This document shows positions 45,563-56,896 of a DNA stretch of 64,000 nucleotides, in pieces. The position numbers and the translations under genes are program-made. How positions within the stretch are numbered: the stretch's first letter is position 1; every line of letters starts with the position of its first letter. This DNA is from Paraburkholderia acidicola. GTDB taxonomy: Bacteria; Pseudomonadota; Gammaproteobacteria; Burkholderiales; Burkholderiaceae. Location: positions 992,001 to 1,056,000 of the forward strand of contig NZ_MTZV01000002.1 of assembly GCF_002362315.1 (NCBI RefSeq), read 5' to 3'. The notes under the pieces are model-generated. The model did not search any database. It saw only the letters and a program-made list of their open reading frames with translations, and had not been told where the DNA came from.

Positions 45563-46603
45563 CTACGGCAACGCTTCAAACGCCGCCGCCGCCCGCCCCA
45601 ACCGGTCATTCACCGCGATCCATTCGATCGTATCCGGCAGCTTCTCGATCAAAATACGCGTCACATTCGCGCGATCGAGCGCGCGCAGCAAACCGTATAG
45701 CTCGCGTGCGTAGACGTGCGGATCTTCGGGCGCAGCGATGAAGTGCACGCCCGTCGCACCAGCCCACGCTCCCGCGCGCGACACACGCGATACCAGCGCG
45801 ATCCGCTCGCTGGTATCGCGTCCAGCGAGGAGCGGTTCAAGTGCCTCGAACGGCAGCAACGCGAGCGGCGTGCGCGGCGCGTAGTGCGCCTTCAGCGTGC
45901 CCGATGCGCGCGGCGCAGTGGCGTCCGACCCATCCGGCAGACGCGGCGCTTCGCCGAGTACGTCGGCGATATCCTGCGGCGTCACGCGTCCCGGTCGCAA
46001 CAGCGCCGGAAAACCCCTCGACAAATCGACGATCGTCGACTCGATGCCGACATCCGATGCCCCACCGTCGAGCACATGAATCGCGCTGCCGAATTCCTCG
46101 CGCACGTGCTGCGCGGTCGTCGGACTCACGTGACCGAAGCGGTTCGCCGAAGGCGCGGCCACTCCGCCGTAGCCCCCTCTGAGTGCCGCAAACGCGGCAA
46201 GCAGCGCCTGCGCAACCGGATGCGACGGACAGCGCAAGCCGACCGAATCCTGACCACCACTCACCGCCGGCGGAATGTGCGCCGCGCGCTTGAGAATCAG
46301 CGTGAGCGGCCCCGGCCAGAACGCATCGATCAGCTTCTGCGCATCCGGCGGCAAGTCCTTGACCCAATACGCCGGGTCCCCCTGCGGCGGCAGATGCACG
46401 ATCACCGGATGATTCGCCGGACGTCCCTTCGCCGCGTAGATGCGCGCCACCGCTTCCGCGCTCTCCGCATCGCCACCAAGGCCGTACACGGTCTCGGTGG
46501 GAAACGCGACGAGTTCGCCCGCATCGAGCAAGGCCGCCGCGCGCTCGATATCCGCCGCACTCACGGCGGCAGCGGGGAAACCTGCGGGTGTCTGATCGGG
46601 CAT
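45563..46603 (-). CDS. Threonylcarbamoyl-AMP synthase (Sua5/YwlC type)
   Basis: 346 residues. The N-terminal ~205 are the YrdC domain (LVAFPTETVYGLGGDA, YAAKGRPANHPVIVHL, SVGLRCPSHPVA, APSANRFGHVSPTT). The C-terminal ~110 residues are the Sua5 domain, so it is the long Sua5 type rather than TsaC. It makes threonylcarbamoyl-adenylate from threonine, bicarbonate and ATP for t6A37 tRNA modification. The ATG at 46603 is 19 nt after the purK stop, so it is probably cotranscribed with the pur genes. Confidence 0.93.
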   Translation of the reverse strand: MPDQTPAGFPAAAVSAADIERAAALLDAGELVAFPTETVYGLGGDAESAEAVARIYAAKGRPANHPVIVHLPPQGDPAYWVKDLPPDAQKLIDAFWPGPLTLILKRAAHIPPAVSGGQDSVGLRCPSHPVAQALLAAFAALRGGYGGVAAPSANRFGHVSPTTAQHVREEFGSAIHVLDGGASDVGIESTIVDLSRGFPALLRPGRVTPQDIADVLGEAPRLPDGSDATAPRASGTLKAHYAPRTPLALLPFEALEPLLAGRDTSERIALVSRVSRAGAWAGATGVHFIAAPEDPHVYARELYGLLRALDRANVTRILIEKLPDTIEWIAVNDRLGRAAAAFEALP

Positions 46604-46622
46604 GGCAGCGATAAACCCTGCG

Positions 46623-47945
<1,323 letters not shown>

Positions 47946-48473
47946 TTACAGCGCGGGCAGCACCATCGCGTGGGCCGCCTGGTTCTGGCGCACGCGGAAC
48001 GCAGCGAGCTTGTCCGCGTAATCGGTCGACGTGCCGCTCAGGATCGACACCGCGAACAGCGCCGCATTCGCCGCGCCTGCTTCGCCGATGGCGAAGGTCG
48101 CGACCGGCACGCCCTTTGGCATCTGCACGATCGAATGCAGCGAATCGACGCCCTTCAGATACTTGCTGGCGACCGGTACGCCGAGCACCGGCACCGTGGT
48201 CTTCGCGGCGAGCATGCCCGGCAGATGCGCGGCACCACCCGCACCCGCGATGATCGCGCGCAGCCCGCGTTCGCGCGCGCGCTCGGCGTACGCGAACATC
48301 TCGTCGGGCATGCGGTGCGCGGAGACAACCTGCGCTTCGTAGGGCACGCCGAATTCCTGCAGGATCGCCACGGCATGCTTCATGGTGTCCCAGTCGGAAC
48401 TGGAACCCATCAGCACGCCGACGAGCGGCGCATCGTGCGTATGGGCAGTCGGGACGGTCTGGACTTCACTCAT
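47946..48473 (-). CDS. purE: N5-CAIR mutase, class I PurE
   Basis: 175 residues. [18 protein letters not shown] is the phosphate/ribose-binding loop with the catalytic Ser and Asp; [12 protein letters not shown] holds the catalytic His. [17 protein letters not shown] completes the site. It rearranges N5-CAIR to CAIR in purine synthesis. It lies between purC (24 nt gap) and purK, as expected for a coordinated operon. Confidence 0.96.
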   Translation of the reverse strand: MSEVQTVPTAHTHDAPLVGVLMGSSSDWDTMKHAVAILQEFGVPYEAQVVSAHRMPDEMFAYAERARERGLRAIIAGAGGAAHLPGMLAAKTTVPVLGVPVASKYLKGVDSLHSIVQMPKGVPVATFAIGEAGAANAALFAVSILSGTSTDYADKLAAFRVRQNQAAHAMVLPAL

Positions 48474-48497
48474 CGTACTGGCTTCCGTATGCGCGGG

Positions 48498-49388
48498 TTA
48501 CGCGAGCTTCTGGCCGGTCAGCCGTTCGAGCGCTTCCTGATACTTCTCGCTCGTCTTCGTGACCACGTCGTCGGGCAGCTTCGGCGCCGGCGGCTCTTTT
48601 TTCCACGGCTGGGTTTCGAGCCAGTCACGGACGAACTGCTTGTCGAACGATGGCGGGTTGGTGCCCACCTGGTACTGGTCGGCGGGCCAGAAGCGCGAGG
48701 AATCCGCCGTCAGCGCTTCGTCCATCAAGTACAGCTTGCCGTGATTGTCGAGACCGAATTCGAACTTCGTGTCGGCGATGATGATGCCGCGGGTTGCGGC
48801 GTAGTCGGCGGCGGCCTGGTACAGCTTGATCGAGATGTCGCGGATCGTCGCCGACAGTTCGGTGCCGATGCGGCGTTCCATCTCGTCGTACGTGATGTTC
48901 TCGTCGTGGTGGCCCATCTCGGCCTTCGCGGCCGGCGTGAAGATCGGCTCGGGCAGCTTCTGCGCGTTCTGCAGGCCGGGCGGCAACTGCACGCCGCACA
49001 CCGAACCCGTGGCCTGATAGTCCTTCCAGCCACTGCCGGCCAGATAGCCGCGCACCACGGCTTCGACCAGAATCGGCTCGAGACGCTTCACGACCACCGC
49101 GCGTCCCTTCACCTGCTCCGCTTCGTCGGCCGCGACCACCGATTCCGGCGCGACGCCAGTCAGGTGATTCGGCACGATGTCCTTCAGACGCTCGAACCAG
49201 AAGTCGGCCATCTGGTTCAGCACACGGCCTTTGCCCGGAATCGGCTCACCCATGATCACGTCGAACGCCGACAGACGGTCGGTGGTGACGATCAGCAGGC
49301 GGTCGTTGCCTACCGCGTAGTTATCGCGGACCTTGCCGCGGCCGAGCAGCGGCAGCGAGCGGAGCGTGGATTCGTAGAGGGTGGACAT
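48498..49388 (-). CDS. purC: SAICAR synthase
   Basis: 296 residues of the long PurC type. [19 protein letters not shown] is the N-terminal ATP-binding hairpin; [29 protein letters not shown] and [19 protein letters not shown] are family signatures. It condenses CAIR with aspartate using ATP. It is the first of the purC-purE-purK-sua5 series, separated from fba by a terminator. Confidence 0.96.
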   Translation of the reverse strand: MSTLYESTLRSLPLLGRGKVRDNYAVGNDRLLIVTTDRLSAFDVIMGEPIPGKGRVLNQMADFWFERLKDIVPNHLTGVAPESVVAADEAEQVKGRAVVVKRLEPILVEAVVRGYLAGSGWKDYQATGSVCGVQLPPGLQNAQKLPEPIFTPAAKAEMGHHDENITYDEMERRIGTELSATIRDISIKLYQAAADYAATRGIIIADTKFEFGLDNHGKLYLMDEALTADSSRFWPADQYQVGTNPPSFDKQFVRDWLETQPWKKEPPAPKLPDDVVTKTSEKYQEALERLTGQKLA

Positions 49389-49472
49389 CGTCGTGATTCG
49401 CTAAAAGTGGGGTCCGGGACGGGACAAATCGGCAAAAAACCGCAAAAACCTATGGAAAATCAAAAGCTAAAC

Positions 49473-49501
49473 GCCGTTCCCCATGATCATGCGGGAACGG
49501 C
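49473..49501 (-). terminator. Probable terminator of the fba gene
   Basis: GCCGTTCCC (49473-49481) and GGGAACGGC (49493-49501) form a 9-bp stem with an 11-nt loop. On the minus strand it is followed by GTTTAGCTTTTGATTTTCC, a T-rich tract. Confidence 0.75.
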
Positions 49502-49571
49502 GATGCGCAGGCAACCGCCAGACGACCCGGCCGTTCGCTTGACCGGCGGCCGAGTCGGCAAAGCCAGTATT

Positions 49572-50636
49572 TTAACGGACGACCTGTGAGAGCTCGCCGG
49601 CCTTGTACTTTTCGGCGATCCGGTCGAGCGGCAGCGGCTTGATCTTGCCCGCCTGCCCTTCGCAGCCAAACGCCAGATAACGGTCGACGCACACCTTCTT
49701 CGCTGCGTCGCGCGCGGGCTTCAGATAGTCGCGCGGATCGAACTTCCCTGCGTTCTGCGCCATGTAACGGCGGATCGCACCGGTGATCGCAAGACGCAGG
49801 TCAGTGTCGATGTTGATCTTGCGCACGCCGTACTTGATGCCTTCCTGAATCTCTTCGACCGGCACGCCGTAGGTTTCCTTCATGTCGCCGCCAAACTCGC
49901 GGATTTCCGCGAGCAGTTCCTGCGGCACCGACGACGAGCCGTGCATCACGAGATGCGTGTTCGGAATGCGTGCGTGAATTTCCTTGATGCGGGAGATCGA
50001 CAGGATGTCGCCGGTGGGCTTCTTCGAGAACTTGTACGCGCCATGCGACGTACCGATCGCGATGGCGAGCGCATCGCACTGTGTGCGTTGGACGAAGTCG
50101 GCGGCCTGTTCGACGTCGGTGAGCAACTGCTCGCGCGTCATCGTGCCTTCTGCGCCGTGGCCGTCTTCCTTGTCGCCCTTCATCGTTTCCAGCGAACCGA
50201 GCACGCCGAGTTCCGCTTCGACCGTCACGCCGATCGAGTGCGCCGCTTCGACCACCTTGCGCGACACGTCGACGTTGTAGTCGTACGATGCCACCGTCTT
50301 GCCGTCCGCTTCGAGCGAGCCGTCCATCATCACGCTCGTGAAGCCACTGCGGATCGCCGCCATACACACCGCCGGCGACTGCCCGTGATCCTGATGCATC
50401 ACGACCGGGATGTGCGGGTAGGACTCGACCGCTGCTTCGATCAAGTGCCGCAGGAACGGCTCGCCCGCATATTTGCGCGCACCCGCCGAGGCCTGCATGA
50501 TCACCGGTGCGTTCACCTGGTCGGCGGCGGCCATGATGGCCTGCACCTGCTCCAGGTTGTTCACGTTGAATGCCGGCAGGCCGTAGCCGTGTTCGGCGGC
50601 GTGGTCCAGCAATTGACGCATTGACACGAGAGGCAT
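49572..50636 (-). CDS. fba: Class II fructose-1,6-bisphosphate aldolase
   Basis: 354 residues. [18 protein letters not shown] carries zinc-ligand histidines; [29 protein letters not shown] and [14 protein letters not shown] are typical of the CbbA/Fba class IIB enzymes. It interconverts fructose 1,6-bisphosphate with glyceraldehyde 3-phosphate and DHAP. The ATG at 50636 has AAGGAGTATCG upstream. It follows pgk and pyk on the same strand, forming a lower-glycolysis/gluconeogenesis block. Confidence 0.96.
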   Translation of the reverse strand: MPLVSMRQLLDHAAEHGYGLPAFNVNNLEQVQAIMAAADQVNAPVIMQASAGARKYAGEPFLRHLIEAAVESYPHIPVVMHQDHGQSPAVCMAAIRSGFTSVMMDGSLEADGKTVASYDYNVDVSRKVVEAAHSIGVTVEAELGVLGSLETMKGDKEDGHGAEGTMTREQLLTDVEQAADFVQRTQCDALAIAIGTSHGAYKFSKKPTGDILSISRIKEIHARIPNTHLVMHGSSSVPQELLAEIREFGGDMKETYGVPVEEIQEGIKYGVRKINIDTDLRLAITGAIRRYMAQNAGKFDPRDYLKPARDAAKKVCVDRYLAFGCEGQAGKIKPLPLDRIAEKYKAGELSQVVR

Positions 50637-50906
50637 TGCGATACTCCTTTGATTTAAAACGAATCCTGTGTCGTCGGCATCTCTTTGCGCGAGGTTATCG
50701 CGATGCCTGTTGCGCGCTGGGGCGCAGAGGGGCTCGCCTGTCTTGCGTTTTGCGCGAAACCCCTTGCGCACGCCTCTCGTCAGCGCGCTTCAGGTGGTGC
50801 CGATCGTTGGCGTAACGCGGCTTATGTCATGCCGCTTGTCACGCCGTTTCTGTCACGTCATTCATGCAGCACAGTTCACACCGTGCCGTTACAAGCAGCG
50901 CTGCTC
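50637..50906. other. fba-pyk intergenic region
   Basis: The gap is about 365 nt in total. This portion has only random frames plus loosely repeated GTCACGCCG/GTCATGCCGC words that lead into the 27-nt tandem repeats. It probably contains the fba promoter, but I cannot place it. Confidence 0.45.
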
Positions 50907-50987
50907 GTGCAGCGCCGCTTGCGTAACGCGGTCATGCAATGCCGCGTACGTACGCCGGTCATGCAGCGTCGCTTGCGCGACGCCCAT
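50907..50987. repeat. Three 27-nt imperfect tandem repeats
   Basis: Copies start at 50907, 50934 and 50961, each beginning RTGCARYGYCGC. Pairwise identity is roughly 70 percent. The third copy contains a perfect hairpin, GCGTCGC-TTGC-GCGACGC (50966-50983), just downstream of the pyk stop on the minus strand, so it may help terminate pyk. Confidence 0.65.
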
Positions 50988-51000
50988 CACGCGTTACCGC

Positions 51001-52437
51001 TCAATACGGCTCGCCGACCCGCACGATCTTCAGCGTATTAGTCCCGCCGGCCTGCCCCATCGGCTCACCGACGGTCAGCACCACCATGTCGCCGCGAGCG
51101 GCATAGCCCTTGCTGACCACCACTTCGAGCGCCTGCTGAAGCGCGATGTCGCGATCGCTGCTGCTGTCCAGATGCAGCGGCCGCACGTTGCGATAGATCT
51201 GCATCGCGCGCTCGCTGCCGATGCGCGACGTCAGCGCAAAGATCGGCACATGGGTCCAGTGACGCGACATCCACAGCGCAGTCGAGCCCGATTCGGTCAG
51301 CGCGACGATCGCCTTCGTACCGAGGTGGTACGCGGTGAACAGCGCGCCCATCGCAATCGACTGGTCGATCCGTGTGAAAGTCCGGTCGAGGAAATCCTTG
51401 TCGAGCTCGACGTGTTCGGACTTCTCGGCTTCGAGGCAGATCGCGGCCATCGTTTCGATGGTTTGCACCGGGTACTTGCCCGCCGCCGATTCCGCCGACA
51501 GCATCACCGCATCGGTCCCGTCGAGCACCGCGTTCGCCACGTCCGACACTTCGGCGCGCGTCGGCACCGGCGCGTAGATCATCGACTCCATCATCTGCGT
51601 CGCGGTGATCACGAACTTGTTCGATTCGCGCGCCATGCGGATCATGCGCTTTTGCAACGCAGGGACCGCGGCGTTGCCGACTTCGACGGCGAGATCGCCA
51701 CGCGCGACCATGATGCCGTCCGATGCATCAAGAATGCCCTGCAGCGCCGGAATCGCTTCGGCCCGCTCGATCTTCGCGATCATCTTCGGCTTGATGCCGT
51801 ACGGGGCACCGGCAATGTTGGCGAGCTGGCGCGCCATTTCCATATCGGTCGCGTTCTTCGGGAACGACACCGCAACGAAGTCCGCGCCGAGCGACATCGC
51901 CGTGCGGATGTCTTCCATGTCCTTCGCGGTCAGCGCCGGTGCGGTCAGGCCGCCGCCCTGACGATTGATACCCTTGTTGTTCGACAGCTCACCGCCGATC
52001 TTCACCGTCGTGTGAATCTCGTTGCCGATCACACGCGTGACGTTCAGCACGATCAGGCCGTCGTTCAGCAGCAGGATGTCGCCGGTTTTCAGGTCGCGCG
52101 GCAGGTCCTTGTAGTCGAGGCCGACGCGTTCGTCGTTACCGAGTTCGCAATCGCTGTCGAGAATGAACGCATTGCCCGGCACGAGCGTGACCTTGCCGTT
52201 CTCGAACTTGCCGACGCGGATTTTCGGGCCTTGCAGGTCCGCCATGATGCCGACTTCGCGACCGGCGAGACGAGCCGCTTCGCGGACGAATTCGGCGCGC
52301 TGGCGGTGATCGTCGGCGGTGCCGTGAGAGAAGTTGAGCCGCACCACGTCGAGGCCGGCATCGATCATTTGCTGCAGGATTTCGGGCGTGCTGGAAGCCG
52401 GGCCGATGGTGGCGACAATCTTGGTGGCGCGATGCAT
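51001..52437 (-). CDS. pyk: Pyruvate kinase
   Basis: 478 residues. MHRATKIVATIGPASS is the canonical N-terminus, preceded by AGGAGACTC. MADLQGPKIRVGKF, the Mg-binding MIAKIERAEAI, DGIMVARGDLAVEVG and the K-loop ITATQMMESMI are all present, and the C-terminal domain is complete. It converts phosphoenolpyruvate and ADP to pyruvate and ATP. The same frame stays open for more than 500 nt upstream, but that part is low-complexity and then overlaps pgk, so it was not included. Confidence 0.97.
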   Translation of the reverse strand: MHRATKIVATIGPASSTPEILQQMIDAGLDVVRLNFSHGTADDHRQRAEFVREAARLAGREVGIMADLQGPKIRVGKFENGKVTLVPGNAFILDSDCELGNDERVGLDYKDLPRDLKTGDILLLNDGLIVLNVTRVIGNEIHTTVKIGGELSNNKGINRQGGGLTAPALTAKDMEDIRTAMSLGADFVAVSFPKNATDMEMARQLANIAGAPYGIKPKMIAKIERAEAIPALQGILDASDGIMVARGDLAVEVGNAAVPALQKRMIRMARESNKFVITATQMMESMIYAPVPTRAEVSDVANAVLDGTDAVMLSAESAAGKYPVQTIETMAAICLEAEKSEHVELDKDFLDRTFTRIDQSIAMGALFTAYHLGTKAIVALTESGSTALWMSRHWTHVPIFALTSRIGSERAMQIYRNVRPLHLDSSSDRDIALQQALEVVVSKGYAARGDMVVLTVGEPMGQAGGTNTLKIVRVGEPY

Positions 52438-52744
52438 GAGTCTCCTCGTTTGAATGGATTCGCTGGTGTCAGCGCTGGGAGTCGGATGCGTGGGCTGCGC
52501 GCCGACGGGTGCTGCCGGGGCGCCGGTGGGGACCGGCGCAGCGGATGAAGACGAAATTTCGTGGATGGCCTGCGCGGCTACCGCCGCGGTCGCCGCCTGA
52601 GCGTCGGAAGCCACCGGTGCGGTGACCTGCGGCGCGGCGCCGGCCGGTGCGGTACGGCGCAGGACACCGCCGCTCGCGGAGCGCGCACCACGTGCCGCTG
52701 CGGACCGAGCCTTCGCCGGTTTTGCCGGAGCGCGTGCGCTCACG
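52438..52744. other. pgk-pyk intergenic region
   Basis: About 307 nt. GC-rich; the pyk frame is open through it and would encode an Ala/Pro-rich stretch. The good ribosome-binding site directly before pyk argues against an extension. No repeat or terminator is evident. Confidence 0.5.
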
Positions 52745-53938
52745 TCAAGCCCGCGATTCGAGCACTTCGACCGCCGGCAGCTTCTTGCCCTCGAGGAACT
52801 CGAGGAACGCGCCGCCGCCGGTGGAGATATAGCTGATCTTGTCGTGGATGCCGTACTTCGCAATCGCCGCGAGCGTATCGCCGCCGCCGGCGATCGAAAA
52901 CGCCGGCGACTGCGCAATCGCGTCCGCCAGTGTCTTCGTACCGTGACTGAACTGGTCGAACTCGAACACACCGACCGGGCCGTTCCAGACGATCGTGCCG
53001 GCCGTCCCAAGTTGCGCAGCCAGCGCCTTCGCCGTATCCGGACCGATGTCGAGGATCAGGTCGTCGTCCTGCACGTCGGCGACTGCCTTGATCTCGGCCT
53101 TCGCGGTCGCCGAAAACTCTTTGGCAGTGACCACGTCGGTTGGAATCGGCACCGATGCGCCGCGCGCCTTCGCCTGCTCGATGATCGCCTTCGCGTCTTC
53201 GACGAGATCGGCTTCCGCCAGCGACTTACCGATCTTCAGGCCAGCCGCCAGCATGAACGTGTTCGCAATCCCGCCACCAACAATCAGTTGATCGACCTTC
53301 TCCGCCAGCGATTTCAGAATGGTCAGCTTGGTCGACACCTTCGAGCCAGCGACGATCGCCACCAGCGGCCGCTTCGGCGCACCGAGCGCCTTGCCGAGCG
53401 CGTCGAGCTCGGCGGCGAGCAGCGGGCCCGCGCAGGCAACCGGCGCGTACTTCGCGATGCCATGCGTCGTCGCTTCCGCGCGGTGTGCGGTGCCGAATGC
53501 GTCGTTCACGTAGATGTCGCAGAGCTGCGCCATTTTCTGCGCGAGTTCGTCGGAATTCTTCTTTTCGCCCTTGTTCACACGGCAGTTTTCGAGCAGCACG
53601 ACCTGGCCCGGTGCGACCTGCACGCCGTTCTCGACCCAGTTCGCGATGAGCGGTACGTCACGGCCAAGCAGCTCAGCGAGGCGCTTCGCGACCGGCGCGA
53701 GCGAATCTTCGGGCTTGAACTCGCCTTCCGTCGGGCGGCCCAGATGCGACGTGACCATCACGGCGGCGCCCGCATCGAGCGCGTCCTGAATGGCCGGCAC
53801 CGAGGCGCGGATGCGGGTGTCTTCGGTGATGTTGCCCTGGTCGTCCTGCGGCACGTTCAGGTCGGCACGGATAAACACGCGTTTGCCGGACAGCTTGCCG
53901 GCGGCGATCAGATCGGTGAGACGCAATACCTGGTTCAT
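52745..53938 (-). CDS. pgk: Phosphoglycerate kinase
   Basis: 397 residues. [31 protein letters not shown] and [14 protein letters not shown] form the 3-phosphoglycerate site. [13 protein letters not shown] and the nucleotide-binding [15 protein letters not shown] and GGGDTLAAI follow, ending in [16 protein letters not shown]. It makes ATP from 1,3-bisphosphoglycerate. It is the first gene of the pgk-pyk-fba series. Confidence 0.97.
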   Translation of the reverse strand: MNQVLRLTDLIAAGKLSGKRVFIRADLNVPQDDQGNITEDTRIRASVPAIQDALDAGAAVMVTSHLGRPTEGEFKPEDSLAPVAKRLAELLGRDVPLIANWVENGVQVAPGQVVLLENCRVNKGEKKNSDELAQKMAQLCDIYVNDAFGTAHRAEATTHGIAKYAPVACAGPLLAAELDALGKALGAPKRPLVAIVAGSKVSTKLTILKSLAEKVDQLIVGGGIANTFMLAAGLKIGKSLAEADLVEDAKAIIEQAKARGASVPIPTDVVTAKEFSATAKAEIKAVADVQDDDLILDIGPDTAKALAAQLGTAGTIVWNGPVGVFEFDQFSHGTKTLADAIAQSPAFSIAGGGDTLAAIAKYGIHDKISYISTGGGAFLEFLEGKKLPAVEVLESRA

Positions 53939-54132
53939 GGGCGTGTGTATGCGGGTTGGGTGGAAGGCGGTTGCGGATGATGCTTGCCGCCTGTTGGCCA
54001 GCACGGCGCGCAGCAATCCGGAGGACCGCCATTTTAACCGATACCCATGGCGTTCTAACCCGTGTCGGCGCGAATGTCCTGTATCTGGGTAGTGCACTAT
54101 CGATGCCGCAGCGCAGCACGCACCGTGCGGCC

Positions 54133-54465
54133 CTAGACGAGGATCCGCAGAATCGTGAAAACGATCATTCCGACCACGATCGTACTAACCATGCTGCGCC
54201 GCCACAAATACCAGCCGAGCCCGGCGACGCTGGCGTAGAACTCGTGGTTGGAGAGCGCAAACGACAGACCGCTCGGGGTTGCCAGCACATCCGGCAGCAC
54301 GACGGCGGCGAGCGCCGCCGCGGGCGCATAGCGCAGCATCCGCTGCACGCGCTCCGGCAGCACCGTGCGCTCGCCGCCGATCAGGAACAGCGCGCGCGTG
54401 ACCGCAGTCACGAGCGTCATACCGAGGATGGCGAGCCAGATCTGCGTGCTGGACATTGAGGTCAT
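54133..54465 (-). CDS. azlD: AzlD-family branched-chain amino acid exporter subunit
   Basis: 110 residues with three to four membrane segments. [19 protein letters not shown] and [20 protein letters not shown] are typical of AzlD/YgaH. It pairs with AzlC in an inner-membrane exporter of branched-chain amino acids or related compounds. It overlaps azlC by 4 nt. Confidence 0.92.
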   Translation of the reverse strand: MTSMSSTQIWLAILGMTLVTAVTRALFLIGGERTVLPERVQRMLRYAPAAALAAVVLPDVLATPSGLSFALSNHEFYASVAGLGWYLWRRSMVSTIVVGMIVFTILRILV

Positions 54466-55208
54466 TGGGGATCTCCGGTGCGCCGGCGGATGCGGCGCAA
54501 GTCAGCGCGCTCGACCAGCAGGTCCGCGATGCTGCCGGCGGCGATCGCCGTCAGCACGGCAATCGGCAGGGCGAGCCGGTACGGCAGTTCGAAGGCCAGC
54601 AGCGCGACCACGCCGGCGATGCTGACCGCCACCAGCGTCGAGCGCGTCACAATCGCCGACACCATGATCGGAATCAGCGCGAGCGTGCCGGCAAGCGACA
54701 GGCCCCAGTTATCCGGAATGAAGCTGGCGAGCAGGATCCCCACGATCGACGACACCTGCCACGACAGCCAGCTCGCGATCGACATCCCCCAGAAGTACGC
54801 TTCCTTGCCGGGCACGCGGCCGGGCGCGAAGCGCTGCTTCTGGAACAGCAGATAGATCACATCGCCGTTGAAATAGCCGATCAGCAGGCGCCGCCACAGC
54901 GGCAAGTACGAGAAGTGCGGCGCGAGCCCGGCGCTGAAGATCACGAAACGCGTATTCACCATCGTGGCGGTAAGCAGGACGGTCCAGACCGGCAAGTGGG
55001 CCGCGAAGAGCGGCAGCACCGCGAGCTGAGAGGACCCCGCGTAGACCAGCAGCGACATACCGAGCGCCTGCGGTGTGGTCAGCACGGATTTGCTCATCGC
55101 GATACCGGTGACGAGCCCCCACGACAGCATCGCCATCAGCGTCGGGGAATAGTCGCGCAAGCCCTGGCGAAAGGCTTGGCGGTCTTGAGCGGACAGGCGA
55201 GCGAGCAT
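54462..55208 (-). CDS. azlC: AzlC-family branched-chain amino acid permease
   Basis: 248 residues, hydrophobic, with the family signatures LVYAGSSQLAVLPLF and VVNTRF-type TATMVNTRFVIFSAGLAPH. The ATG at 55208 opens MLARLSAQDRQAF. Located divergent from the branched-chain aminotransferase gene ilvE, which supports a role in branched-chain amino acid balance, although specificity is inferred. Confidence 0.92.
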   Translation of the reverse strand: MLARLSAQDRQAFRQGLRDYSPTLMAMLSWGLVTGIAMSKSVLTTPQALGMSLLVYAGSSQLAVLPLFAAHLPVWTVLLTATMVNTRFVIFSAGLAPHFSYLPLWRRLLIGYFNGDVIYLLFQKQRFAPGRVPGKEAYFWGMSIASWLSWQVSSIVGILLASFIPDNWGLSLAGTLALIPIMVSAIVTRSTLVAVSIAGVVALLAFELPYRLALPIAVLTAIAAGSIADLLVERADLRRIRRRTGDPQ

Positions 55209-55541
55209 CGGAGCAACGTCCCGGCGCGGATGCACGGGAACGACAGGAAGTGGGCGCCAGCTCGTCGATCAGCCGCTGGTGCACCCGGATTTGTATGATA
55301 TGCGCGCCGGATTATAGCGTTTGAAAGCTGTCTGAATGCCCGTTACGCATGCAAAAGACGCTAAAATGGCGCTCTTCGCCGCCTGCCGGATCTTCGCGAC
55401 GGCCTCTCGCACCGCGTTCCCGGCTCGTCCGCCGGCTCGACGCACCGCTTCTCGAGATCCGGACGCATGCGCGGCGACGCCGGGGTAGTCCCGCGCCGGG
55501 GTAGCCCGGTCACACAGCAACCGCACCGCCTGGAGAATCGT
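55209..55541. other. Divergent azlC-ilvE promoter region
   Basis: About 333 nt. AT-rich words (GGATTATAGCGTTTGAAAG near 55308, GCTAAAATGG near 55360) mark likely promoters. A short repeated GCCGGGGTAG word occurs at about 55480-55503. No attenuator-type leader peptide rich in Leu, Ile or Val was found. Confidence 0.5.
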
Positions 55542-56465
55542 ATGTCAATGGCCGACCGCGACGGCAAGATCTGGATGGATGGCAAGCTCATCGACTGGCG
55601 CGATGCCCAGATCCACGTCCTCACCCACACACTGCACTACGGCATGGGCGTCTTCGAAGGCGTACGCGCCTATCAGGCGGCCGACGGCAGCACCGCGATT
55701 TTCCGTCTCCAGGAACACACCAGGCGCCTGCTCAACTCGGCGAAGATCTTCCAGATGGACGTCCCGTTCGACCACGAAACGCTCGCCGCCGCGCAGCGCG
55801 AAGTCGTCCGCGAGAACAAGCTTGAGAAAGGCTATATCCGTCCGCTGATCTGGATCGGCTCCGAAAAACTCGGTGTGTCGGCCAAGGGCAATACGATTCA
55901 CGTCGCGATCGCCGCGTGGCCGTGGGGCGCCTACCTCGGTGAAGACGGTCTGAACAAGGGCATCCGCGTGAAGACCTCGTCGTTCACGCGGCATCACGTG
56001 AATGTGTCGATGGTTCGTGCGAAAGCGTCGGGCTGGTATGTGAACTCGATCCTCGCCAACCAGGAAGCGGTCACCGACGGCTACGACGAAGCGCTGCTGC
56101 TCGACGTCGACGGCTATGTGTCGGAAGGCTCCGGCGAAAACTTCTTCCTCGTGAACAACGGCAAGCTGTACACGCCCGACCTGGCGTCGTGCCTCGACGG
56201 CATCACGCGCGACACGATCATCACGCTGGCGCGCGACGCCGGCATCCAGGTGATCGAAAAGCGCATCACGCGCGACGAGGTCTACACCTGCGACGAAGCG
56301 TTCTTCACCGGCACCGCCGCCGAAGTCACGCCGATCCGCGAACTCGATAACCGCACGATCGGCAACGGTGGACGCGGTCCGATTACGGAGAAGCTGCAAG
56401 CGGCGTTCTTCGAGATCGTCGCGGGCAAGAACCCGAAGTATGCCCACTGGCTGGCAAAGATCTGA
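55542..56465 (+). CDS. ilvE: Branched-chain amino acid aminotransferase
   Basis: 307 residues of PLP fold type IV. HYGMGVFEGVRAYQ is the N-terminal signature; the catalytic lysine is in MVRAKASGWYVNS. EALLLDVDGYVSEGSGENFF and FFTGTAAEVTPIRELD complete the class IV aminotransferase pattern. It transfers amino groups to and from leucine, isoleucine and valine. GGAGA lies about 9 nt before the ATG. A small zinc-finger gene follows by 61 nt. Confidence 0.96.
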   Translation: MSMADRDGKIWMDGKLIDWRDAQIHVLTHTLHYGMGVFEGVRAYQAADGSTAIFRLQEHTRRLLNSAKIFQMDVPFDHETLAAAQREVVRENKLEKGYIRPLIWIGSEKLGVSAKGNTIHVAIAAWPWGAYLGEDGLNKGIRVKTSSFTRHHVNVSMVRAKASGWYVNSILANQEAVTDGYDEALLLDVDGYVSEGSGENFFLVNNGKLYTPDLASCLDGITRDTIITLARDAGIQVIEKRITRDEVYTCDEAFFTGTAAEVTPIRELDNRTIGNGGRGPITEKLQAAFFEIVAGKNPKYAHWLAKI

Positions 56466-56526
56466 ACCTAGCGCGCGCGGCCTCGACATCACATCGAGCC
56501 GCGCCGCCTAAAAAGAGAAAGTCCTC

Positions 56527-56721
56527 ATGAGCGAAATCAAGGAAATGCCGCTGGTCGAACTGTCGGCAAAAGACCTGCCCGCCTATTGCCCGAACCCGTC
56601 GATGCCGCGCTGGAGCACCCATCCGCGCGTCTTTATCGACGTGTCCCACGGCGAAGCGCGCTGCCCGTACTGCGGCACGCGCTACAAGCTGCGTGCCGGC
56701 GAAGTGGTCAAGGGCCACTGA
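56527..56721 (+). CDS. Small zinc-finger domain protein (CHCC type)
   Basis: 64 residues. Cys in AYCPNP, His in DVSHGEAR and the CPYCG pair form a CHCC zinc site like that of the mitochondrial complex I accessory subunit NDUFS6 and bacterial relatives. The function in bacteria is uncertain. It is 61 nt after ilvE and before a terminator, so probably part of that transcript. Confidence 0.88.
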   Translation: MSEIKEMPLVELSAKDLPAYCPNPSMPRWSTHPRVFIDVSHGEARCPYCGTRYKLRAGEVVKGH

Positions 56722-56843
56722 GCATCGCGCGCATCCTTAGGGCCGCAGCCGCGGTGCACGCGTTGCCGCGCATCGGTCAGATGCGCGGACTCACAGCGCA
56801 GCATCCGCCGTCGCCGCGACCTTCTCTCCTGCCACACTCTGGA

Positions 56844-56878
56844 CGCCGCGTGCCGTTGCGCGCGGCGCTTCCTTTTTA
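56844..56878 (+). terminator. Terminator after ilvE and the zinc-finger gene
   Basis: CGCCGCG (56844-56850) and CGCGGCG (56861-56867) form the stem, followed by CTTCCTTTTTA. Confidence 0.7.
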
Positions 56879-56896
56879 TACCGGACACTCCCACTG

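Noticed and set aside
50668..52548. 626-codon frame antisense to pyk
   Set aside because: Shadow of pyruvate kinase. Only the repetitive start (50907-50987) was informative, as a DNA repeat.
52438..53010. In-frame N-terminal extension of pyruvate kinase
   Set aside because: The pyk frame stays open upstream but encodes Ala/Pro-rich filler and then overlaps pgk. MHRATKIVATIGP with AGGAGA before it is the canonical start.
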